This document shows positions 1 through 5,641 of a DNA stretch of 6,273 nucleotides, one piece after another. This DNA is from Halococcaceae archaeon. Lineage in GTDB: Archaea; Halobacteriota; Halobacteria; Halobacteriales; Halalkalicoccaceae. The stretch's first letter is position 1. Each line of letters begins with the position of its first letter. A program made the translations under genes and the position numbers. Below the pieces are notes generated by a model that saw only the letters and a program-made list of their open reading frames with translations, was not told the origin of the DNA and did no database searches. The stretch is taken from the NCBI GenBank assembly GCA_007128515.1, contig SKXI01000048.1, forward strand, positions 1 to 6,273, given 5' to 3'.

Positions 1-444
1 CACATGGCGAACGCGGCCGATCCGGCCGATCCGGAGTCGCTGGTCGAACGGCCCTCGGTCGTCTCGCCGGACGACCCACCGCGACCCGACTCCTACTACG
101 GCGTGAGCAAGGTCGCTGGCGAGGCACTCGGGGCCTTCTACGCGGATCGGTACGGGATCGAGGTGATCGACCTCCGGATCGGCTGGCTGATGGACGAGTC
201 GGATCTGGTCGAGAGACAGGGCGAGGACGACGCGCGTGCCCGCTACGCCCGTGCGATGTGGCTCAGCCCCCGGGACTGCCGCGACGCGATCGAGCGTGCG
301 GTCGACGTGCCCATCGAGGAGTCGCCGCTCACGGTGAACGTCGTCTCCGCGAACACGGAGCGGTATCTCTCGCTCACGGAGACGCTACAGGGGATCGGCT
401 ACCGCCCCCGTGACGACGCGAGTGAGGTCCTGGAGGGCTCCTGA
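1..444 (+). CDS. NAD-dependent epimerase/dehydratase (extended SDR family), C-terminal part, 5' end outside window
   Basis: The frame is open at base 1, and about 147 residues to the TGA at 442-444 are visible. The ATG at base 4 is probably internal, because the Rossmann nucleotide-binding half that this family needs is missing and must lie upstream. The catalytic YxxxK pair of short-chain dehydrogenases is present in YYGVSK (Tyr codon 97-99, Lys codon 109-111), followed by a helix and the strand VIDLRIGWL. Further on, AMWLSPRDC and the C-terminal YLSLTETLQGIGYRPRD fit sugar or sugar-phosphate dehydrogenases of this family. Full-length relatives are typically about 250-270 residues. It is probably a soluble cytoplasmic enzyme that oxidises or epimerises a sugar or nucleotide sugar with NAD(P). 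The RIG...AMWLS-RDC pattern recalls from memory the haloarchaeal NAD-dependent glucose-6-phosphate dehydrogenase (Azf) and its paralogues, but the substrate cannot be fixed from this fragment. Family membership is seen; the substrate is unknown. It converges on the kinase operon across a spacer of about 390 bp. Confidence 0.87.
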   Translation, partial: HMANAADPADPESLVERPSVVSPDDPPRPDSYYGVSKVAGEALGAFYADRYGIEVIDLRIGWLMDESDLVERQGEDDARARYARAMWLSPRDCRDAIERAVDVPIEESPLTVNVVSANTERYLSLTETLQGIGYRPRDDASEVLEGS

Positions 445-830
445 TCCAACCCAGTGGTTCGCCAGCCATGGACCTGCGGGGTCGACCTCCACTGAGATGT
501 CTGTTCCATAATCGATAGCTCTCTTGACGCGTGCGAGGTGCAGGGCACGTACCTCGCACGAAGCCGACGTTGGAGGAGGGAATCAGGTCCATGACCTCAG
601 ATGGAATAGATCCCGTACTTACAGCCGATCGTGGCGGTGTCGAGGAACGGACGAAGGACGAGGCGATGGGTGGAGTTTGCAGTGTGGGCCAAGGTCCATT
701 TCAACCGCCTCAGCAGCGAATGCGACCGGATCGGGTCAGAATTCGAGGAGCTCTTTCGACGCCCGAACCGGCGTCGTGTACGCCACCTCTCAATCCGTCG
801 TTTTCGAACCTCAATCCCGTTGTGTGACGC
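445..830. other. Convergent intergenic region without a convincing gene
   Basis: This 386-bp spacer lies between the stop of the dehydrogenase (+) and the stop of the kinase (-), so both transcripts should end in it. It holds a strong hairpin at 530-560. From about 591 to 780 there is coding-like composition split over two + frames. An ATG at 591 has a purine-rich GGAGGAGG-type stretch at 572-579, 11 bases upstream, and an AT-rich patch (TTCCATAATCG, about 504-514) lies further upstream. The open frames here (for example 591-827, about 78 residues) give low-complexity Pro/Arg-rich translations that I do not recognise, so no gene is called. No T-tract typical of an archaeal terminator is evident on either strand. 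Confidence 0.5.
530..560. repeat. Perfect 10-bp inverted repeat forming a hairpin (possible terminator or regulator site)
   Basis: The arms CGTGCGAGGT (530-539) and ACCTCGCACG (551-560) are exact reverse complements. The stem extends inward by a G-T wobble (540/550) and a C-G pair (541/549), giving 12 pairs around a 7-base loop (542-548). It lies 86 bp after the dehydrogenase stop, between two converging genes. That position fits a transcript-end or RNA-stabilising structure. No U-tract follows on either strand, so intrinsic termination is unproven. Being symmetrical, it could also be an operator for a dimeric protein. The structure is seen; the role is inferred. Confidence 0.55.
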
Positions 831-2489
831 TCAGTCGGGAGTTCGTCGATCGCTCTCGGTTGACGACACCATCGCTTCCGTCGGCAACACGATAGACATG
901 ACGCTCCCGCGTGGCTCGTTTTCGGCGAACTCGACAGCCCCGCCCAGTTTCCGGAGCGTCCAGTGGACGAACCAAAGCCCGAAGCCGGTTCCGTGACGAA
1001 GCGGACTCTCCTCACCGCGGAGGAGGATCTCACGCTCCGCAGCGGATATTCCCGGCCCGTCGTCGGCGACATCGATGCGAATCTCGGTCGGCGACCGCTG
1101 AACGGTGATCGTCACCTGCGGATCGTCGTGGTCGGCGTGCGCAAACGCGTTCTCGAGCACCTCGGTCAGCGCCGGGACGAGCAGTCGATCGTCGGTCTCC
1201 GCTACGAGCTGACCCGGCGGTAGCTCGCGCTCGACACGAACACGATGTTCCTCGGGGAGCGCCGCGACAGCCTCCGAAATCAGTTCGTCAATCGTCACCG
1301 GTTCGCGGATCGGACTCTCCCGAGACAACAGCTGCTCGGTGAGTGCGACCATCTCACAGCGATCCTCGAGGGACGCCGCGAGTCGGTAGAGGCGGTCAAG
1401 CAGGCGGCGCGCTTCGTCGGACGACAGGTCGCTCCGCTCGACGGTCTCGCTGAAGCCCAACATCGCATCGAAATCGTTCCGGAGATTGTGCCGTAACACG
1501 CGATTGAGCACTGTCAACCGCTCCTTGTCCGTTTTCCGATCCGAGATGTCGCGCAACCGGTAGGCGTGGCCGATCGTCCCCTCTCCCTCGGCGGACAGCG
1601 GCAGCCGCGTGACGTCGAATTCGCGGCGGCCGACTCTGGTCTCGAGTATCGCCGTCGACCCGCTGAGCGTGTCGCGATCGGCGCCGAACACCTCGTGAAT
1701 CGGCTGCGTGGTGTCGGTTGCGCTCTCGAGAGCGAACAGCTCCCGGGCAGGGTCGTTGTAATCGACCAGCCGGTCCTCCCGATCGGTGAGCAACACTGCC
1801 TCGTCGACTCGGTCGATGACGGCCTCCCGAGCGAGGTAGCCGGCACTCGGATCCCCAGCGAACGGGCGATAGTGACGCTGGACACCAATAAGAACGATCG
1901 CGAGCGCTCCCAGCAGGCCGAGCATCGACCAGAGCTCTCCAGTCTGGGAGATGAACCCGCCCTCGCCGCCAATTCGGATGAGCAAGTATCCGACGATGCC
2001 GCCACCGGTCGAGCCCAATACGACGATATCCCCCCGATCGAAATCGCTGTATTGCGCCGCAGCGACGACAACGAGGGAGATGCCGTAGACGAATACTGCA
2101 AGCAGCGTCGTCTGAGTGACGTGGGCGAGCAGGAGCACGACCGGGCGTTGCACCCCCACGAAGACGGCTATCACCGGGGGGACGATCGCCACGACCGCTA
2201 GCAGTCCACACCCGAGCAGGACCCACCGGGTCGACGTCGGCGTTCGGCCGGTATACTCGAACACGAGGAGCAACCAGGTCAGTTCGGCGAGGACCAGTCC
2301 GATGAACAGGACGAAGGTGATCGATGGTACTCCGATCCCGCTGATCGCAGCGATCGCTGCGAACACGACCGCGAAGAATACGAACGGCGGAACGGCCGGA
2401 TGCGAGCGGTGACGGAGCGCAGTCCATCCGGCGAGGACGTACAGGGCCGCGACGCCAATGCCGACCACAGTCATCACCGCTGACGTCAT
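831..2489 (-). CDS. Sensor histidine kinase, HisKA_7TM-PAS-HisKA-HATPase, catalytically complete
   Basis: This is a 552-residue membrane sensor kinase. About seven hydrophobic helices occupy residues 5-25, 33-52, 56-78, 88-112, 117-145, 153-173 and 186-203, with the W72...Y79-T-G-R motif of the HisKA_7TM sensor region. A PAS domain follows (about 223-314, with EAVLLTDREDRLVDYN). The dimerisation/phosphoacceptor helix carries the haloarchaeal H-box RVLRHNLRND, making His334 the predicted phosphorylated residue. The ATPase domain is complete: N-box LTEVLENAFAHA (Asn447), D-box DVADDGPGI (Asp476-Gly480) and G2 box GTGFGLWFV (500-508). It should autophosphorylate on ATP and pass phosphate to a response regulator, but none is encoded in this window. 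The ligand is unknown. The ATG at 2489 is chosen because it overlaps the upstream TGA as ATGA, has a good Shine-Dalgarno motif, and places the first helix at the N-terminus. It is the second gene of a two-gene operon and probably translationally coupled to the first. A short polar tail (about 538-552) follows the ATPase domain. Confidence 0.95.
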   Translation of the reverse strand: MTSAVMTVVGIGVAALYVLAGWTALRHRSHPAVPPFVFFAVVFAAIAAISGIGVPSITFVLFIGLVLAELTWLLLVFEYTGRTPTSTRWVLLGCGLLAVVAIVPPVIAVFVGVQRPVVLLLAHVTQTTLLAVFVYGISLVVVAAAQYSDFDRGDIVVLGSTGGGIVGYLLIRIGGEGGFISQTGELWSMLGLLGALAIVLIGVQRHYRPFAGDPSAGYLAREAVIDRVDEAVLLTDREDRLVDYNDPARELFALESATDTTQPIHEVFGADRDTLSGSTAILETRVGRREFDVTRLPLSAEGEGTIGHAYRLRDISDRKTDKERLTVLNRVLRHNLRNDFDAMLGFSETVERSDLSSDEARRLLDRLYRLAASLEDRCEMVALTEQLLSRESPIREPVTIDELISEAVAALPEEHRVRVERELPPGQLVAETDDRLLVPALTEVLENAFAHADHDDPQVTITVQRSPTEIRIDVADDGPGISAAEREILLRGEESPLRHGTGFGLWFVHWTLRKLGGAVEFAENEPRGSVMSIVLPTEAMVSSTESDRRTPD

Positions 2490-4135
2490 TTGGTATCACC
2501 TACCTCGTCGCGCGCTTCCGGGGCCGGGTCGGCGCCGGTGGCGGCCACCTCGAGTCGCGGGAACGTGAGCTTCAGTTCGCTGTGAGAAGAACTCGTCGTG
2601 CTCCGAGTCCGTCCACCGACCTGTTCGACCGCCAGTCCGACGATCGTGGTGACCCGTTCGCGCTCCTCGGAATCCACGTCGGTCGGGACGGCTGTCTCCG
2701 ACGCGATCGTGACGGCTGGCGGATCTCGCTCAACCGTGACGGCGACATCGCCATCGCCTGTCTCGCCGTACTGCCTGACACAGATCCGCAGGACCGCCCT
2801 CAGAAGCGCCGGTGACACGGCGACCGAGACAGCCTGATCCGGTGCGTCGAGGTGTACGCTCCATGCGGTTTCTGATTCGAGTTCGGCGGCGACCGACCGC
2901 GCGGTCTCAACTGCGTCGGTGTGCCCGACTGGTGACCCCTCGAACGTCCGTTCGAGTTCTCTGATATCTCCCAGTAGCGACTGTAATTCTACGATCTCCG
3001 TCCTGATCCGGGTGCCGGCGGGCGCTGAAGAGGCGTCGTCCTCTAGAGCAGTCTTCGCGAGCTCCTTGATCGCGCCTGCTCGCTCACGCACTGTCTCGAC
3101 GAGGAACTCGCTGAGAAGGGACAGCCGGTGCTCCCGTCGTCGCTGGGCGGTCACGTCGCGGATCAGGATCGTCCGTCCGAAGTAGTTGCCGTCGACGTCG
3201 GTGACCCGTCCGGACGTCGCAAAGAGGAAGCGGCCGTCCGGTGTCTGAATCGACTGCTCGTCGAACGACGTCGCCGTGAACGTGTCGGGGAGTACTGTCT
3301 CGAGCGGGCGCCCGATCACGGCCGCTCGGTCGAGATCGAGCAACCGAGCGGCAGCGGGGTTACAATCCTGGACCTCGTCGGATCTGTTCGTAACGAGAAG
3401 TCCGGCGTCCATCTCCTCGATCAGGCGATCACGTCCTGCGAGCCGGACCGCGGGCACCGTTTCGAAGACGGGGTAGCGTTCGACCGCGACGAGGAAACAC
3501 AACCCTGCGAGGAGGAACAGCACCGGTACGACGAGGGGTTGCGCGTAGACGAACGCGGCGTGACTGGCGAAGGCGAACAGGACGGTTCCCGCCGCGAACC
3601 AACTCGCCTCCGGAAGCGGAATCGCCGTCCGGCGAACCGCTGTTCCCATGATCAGGAAGACACCGGCGAGGGCGAGTCCCCCCAGGATGAACCGGAGCAT
3701 CCCGAGAAACACCCCCGCGGCGGGAGGCCCGTTCGTACCGCCCGAAATCGCGACCAGGCTGGCCACCGCAGCGACGCCGGCGATCAGCCAGAATACGCCG
3801 ACGACGGCGCCGAGAGGGGTCCGCAGCTCTCGCCCGTGACCAGTGTAGACGGTCGCGAACAACAGCCAACTGCCAGCGGCGAGGATCGTACCGAACGCGC
3901 TGATCGCGTCCAGGAGATACAGTCTCGCGGCCCCACCTGGAATCGCAACTCCCAGCGGCTCGATCGCCTCGAGGCCGAAAACCACGAGCAACGCGAGCAC
4001 ACAGGCGAATAGTGAGGCACCGACTCCGATCAGAGAGCGACCCTCAGGGTCCGTCTGGTGGGGCCACACCCGGACCGTTAGAAGACCTGTCCCGAGGACG
4101 GCGAGCAGTGTGATCGCGACACCGATTGAGTTCAT
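2486..4135 (-). CDS. Histidine-kinase-like membrane sensor with degenerate catalytic domain (pseudokinase), HisKA_7TM-PAS
   Basis: This 549-residue protein matches its operon partner in size and layout. About seven helices occupy residues 5-22, 35-56, 69-96, 107-130, 140-165, 177-198 and 201-218, with the same W90...Y97-T-G motif. A PAS domain follows (about 235-327, MDAGLLVTNRSDEVQDCNPAA). The region after the PAS domain aligns without gaps to the partner's phosphoacceptor helix, but RHNLRND is replaced by VETVRER, putting Glu347 where the partner has His334. In the ATPase-like part (about 404-527) the N-box is LLRAVLRICVRQY (no Asn), the D-box region is IASETAVPTD (no DxGxG), and the G2 region TTIVGLAVEQ lacks its glycine pattern. 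Fold-like elements remain, such as the final strand ELKLTFPRLE, and the frame is open throughout, so it is intact rather than a broken pseudogene. It probably cannot bind ATP or carry phosphate. I infer that it senses a signal and modulates the kinase encoded next to it, perhaps as a heterodimer. The ATG at 4135 immediately precedes helix 1. No strong Shine-Dalgarno motif precedes it. Confidence 0.9.
   Translation of the reverse strand: MNSIGVAITLLAVLGTGLLTVRVWPHQTDPEGRSLIGVGASLFACVLALLVVFGLEAIEPLGVAIPGGAARLYLLDAISAFGTILAAGSWLLFATVYTGHGRELRTPLGAVVGVFWLIAGVAAVASLVAISGGTNGPPAAGVFLGMLRFILGGLALAGVFLIMGTAVRRTAIPLPEASWFAAGTVLFAFASHAAFVYAQPLVVPVLFLLAGLCFLVAVERYPVFETVPAVRLAGRDRLIEEMDAGLLVTNRSDEVQDCNPAAARLLDLDRAAVIGRPLETVLPDTFTATSFDEQSIQTPDGRFLFATSGRVTDVDGNYFGRTILIRDVTAQRRREHRLSLLSEFLVETVRERAGAIKELAKTALEDDASSAPAGTRIRTEIVELQSLLGDIRELERTFEGSPVGHTDAVETARSVAAELESETAWSVHLDAPDQAVSVAVSPALLRAVLRICVRQYGETGDGDVAVTVERDPPAVTIASETAVPTDVDSEERERVTTIVGLAVEQVGGRTRSTTSSSHSELKLTFPRLEVAATGADPAPEARDEVGDTK
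2495..2501 (-). promoter_or_regulatory. Shine-Dalgarno site of the downstream kinase, inside the upstream coding sequence
   Basis: On the - strand this reads AGGTGAT, a close match to the complement of the archaeal 16S rRNA 3' end. It is followed by ACCAA and then the ATG at 2489, so the spacing is 5 bases. It lies within the last codons of the upstream sensor gene. With the ATGA overlap, it supports both the chosen start and coupled or re-initiating translation. The upstream gene has no comparable site before its own start. Confidence 0.75.
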
Positions 4136-4634
4136 TGACGGATGGTGGCGAGTCGATTGTGGGTTCCCGGAGCCCCCGAGTGGATCGGAATCGGCGACGC
4201 GACCCGCTTTGCACGGGGACGGTCGGGGGGTGTCACCGCCGTGGAACTCCGGTAGAGGTCGGCCGTAGTTTCGATGCGTACCTCATAAGACTGTGGGTGT
4301 AATTGGCACGATGACCACGTGACGAACGCTATGGATCGCCGAGCGGTTCTCTTCGGTCAGGGTCGATCCCCGGTGGCTGGCCAGTGTCAGCGTGAAACAA
4401 ACGGAATCGTCGTGCTGTATCTATCCTCCGTATCTCACACGTCTCTACCGACAGCAATTCGATAGTTCGCTACACCTCTGCAAGATACAAGGCGCGTGCT
4501 TCGCACGGACCGTATGTGGAATAGAGCAGCCGAACCGGTCGATACAGATGAACCGCACAGCGTTCACCGCACCCGATCCGTAGTGTGGGGAAGAGTCACA
4601 TGGTTTGTCAGCATAGTCATTCGGTAGAGGTAGC
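4136..4634. other. Divergent intergenic region (promoters of the sensor operon and the hydrolase)
   Basis: About 500 bp separate the divergently read sensor operon (-) and hydrolase gene (+), so both promoters should lie here. No TATA box stands out. A weak candidate for the operon is CTTATG on the - strand at about 4283-4288. For the hydrolase, GAATAGAG at about 4519-4526 is equally weak. The part from about 4381 to 4620 is visibly richer in A/T than the flanking genes and carries a small perfect hairpin (CGTGC-TTC-GCACG, 4495-4507). The short frames here, for example 4331-4465 (44 codons) and 4392-4583 (63 codons, Cys-rich), lack haloarchaeal codon bias and a recognisable product, so no gene is called. 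Confidence 0.55.
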
Positions 4635-5426
4635 ATGGAAACAGTCAGATCACCAGATGGCACGGCAATCGCGTACGAACGAACGGGGAGCGGTCCACCG
4701 CTCGTGCTCGTACACGGATCTACCGCCAACCACACGGCGTGGGATCCAGTCCGTCCCGCGTGCGAGGATCATTCCACGGTCTACGCGATGGATCGACGAG
4801 GCCTCGGTGAGAGCGGCGACGCCGACGAGTACGCACTGGAACGAGAGGCCGAGGACGTGGCTGCACTCGTGGAGTCACTCGATGCCCCTGCGGTATTGTT
4901 CGGCCATTCCTATGGCGCCCTCGTCTCGCTGGAGGCGGCCTTACGAACCGACACTCTGCGCACACTCATAACGTATGAACCGGTGTTTCCAGTCGGCGAC
5001 GACGAGCTCTACTCCGAGGAGTTGCTCGCCGAGATGGAAGCCCTCCGCGAAGAGGGCGAGTACGAACGGATGCTCGTCCTGCTCCTCGAAGATATCGTCG
5101 AACTCCCACCGGCAAAACTCGACGCCCTGCGCTCAGACCCGAGCTGGCCGGACTTAGTCGACGGGGCCCGAACGTTGTACCGTGAGACGGAGGCCGAACG
5201 CGCGTACGAGTTCGATCCTGCCCGGTTTGCGGAGCTGACCACGCCGACCGTACTGTTGACTGGAAGCGAGAGTCCGGGCGATCTCACAAACCCGACAGAT
5301 GAACTCGACAGGGCGCTCCCGAACAGCCGAATCGTCACCCTCGAAGAACGGGGACACGATGCGATACACACCGCACCGGACCTCGTCATCGACGAGGTTC
5401 TCGCGGTGATCCGAGAGTCACACTAA
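4635..5426 (+). CDS. Alpha/beta-fold hydrolase
   Basis: This 263-residue protein is the usual length for a single-domain alpha/beta hydrolase and is soluble, with no signal peptide. The first strands lead to LVLVHGST (oxyanion-hole His-Gly at 27-28). DRRGLGESG (53-61) is the typical loop after strand 4. GHSYGA (90-95) is the nucleophile elbow, with Ser92 as catalytic serine. ERGHDAIHTAP (238-248) supplies His241 as catalytic base. The cap is a short, acidic helical segment (about 120-195). The acid of the triad is not certain: the strand-7 region reads PTVLLTGSESPGD, so Glu212 or Asp216 are candidates, as is Glu115 after strand 6. The likely chemistry is hydrolysis of an ester or similar bond; the substrate is unknown. 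The ATG at 4635 has a GAGGT motif only 3 bases upstream (4627-4631), and the translation begins with the family's usual N-terminal strand. It stands alone, divergent from the sensor operon and convergent with the DUF2182 gene, so it probably has its own promoter. Confidence 0.93.
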   Translation: METVRSPDGTAIAYERTGSGPPLVLVHGSTANHTAWDPVRPACEDHSTVYAMDRRGLGESGDADEYALEREAEDVAALVESLDAPAVLFGHSYGALVSLEAALRTDTLRTLITYEPVFPVGDDELYSEELLAEMEALREEGEYERMLVLLLEDIVELPPAKLDALRSDPSWPDLVDGARTLYRETEAERAYEFDPARFAELTTPTVLLTGSESPGDLTNPTDELDRALPNSRIVTLEERGHDAIHTAPDLVIDEVLAVIRESH

Positions 5427-5641
5427 CCCATCGCCGCTCGACTGCCTCCATCACGTCCGGCGTCTCTCCGATATGCGTCCGAGACCGAGCAACAGATACA
5501 TTCGAAACGGTCTGGAGGACCCCGAAATATCACGCTGAATAGACGCTCTGAGTCGGTCAGGCCACTCCTGTCAGCAGTTTGTCGGTGGGGACTCCTCCTG
5601 CTGAACTCTCAGCGCAGATCTCTCAGTCGCTTCCGAGTGTG
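5427..5641. other. Short convergent spacer between the hydrolase and DUF2182 genes
   Basis: This 215-bp spacer lies between two stop codons. It contains a perfect 7-bp inverted repeat (TCAGCAG at 5571-5577 and CTGCTGA at 5598-5604, 20-base loop) and a 7-bp direct repeat (CTCTCAG at 5606-5612 and 5620-5626). Neither is followed by a clear T-tract, so terminator function is only possible. No convincing gene is present. Confidence 0.4.

Noticed and set aside
1566..2201. Long + strand open frame (about 211 codons) opposite the active kinase
   Set aside because: It lies wholly within the kinase gene. Its charged, low-complexity translation is the expected antisense shadow of GC-rich haloarchaeal coding DNA.
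1396..2499. Long - strand frame (about 367 codons) overlapping the active kinase in another frame
   Set aside because: It gives an Arg/Pro-rich translation typical of a frame-shifted read of GC-rich DNA, while the 831-2489 frame carries all kinase motifs.
3128..4012. Long + strand open frame (about 294 codons) opposite the pseudokinase gene
   Set aside because: The translation is an Arg/Glu/Gly-rich shadow with no domain. The - strand frame has clear membrane helices, a PAS domain and codon bias.
2486..4135. Idea that the upstream sensor lost its kinase motifs through a frameshift
   Set aside because: The same frame keeps coding composition to the end and finishes with a normal last strand of the ATPase-like fold. 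Other frames over this stretch do not contain the missing H, N, D or G motifs.
4331..4465. Possible small protein of 44 residues (MDRRAVLFGQG...) on the + strand
   Set aside because: It has no ribosome site, weak codon bias and no recognisable motif, and it sits in A/T-richer intergenic DNA.
4392..4583. Cys-rich 63-codon frame upstream of the hydrolase
   Set aside because: The cysteines are not in a zinc-binding spacing, codon use is unlike the neighbouring genes, and no ribosome site is evident.
5571..5604. 7-bp inverted repeat as a terminator of the hydrolase or DUF2182 gene
   Set aside because: The stem is short, the loop is 20 bases and no T-tract follows on either strand. It is recorded only within the spacer entry.
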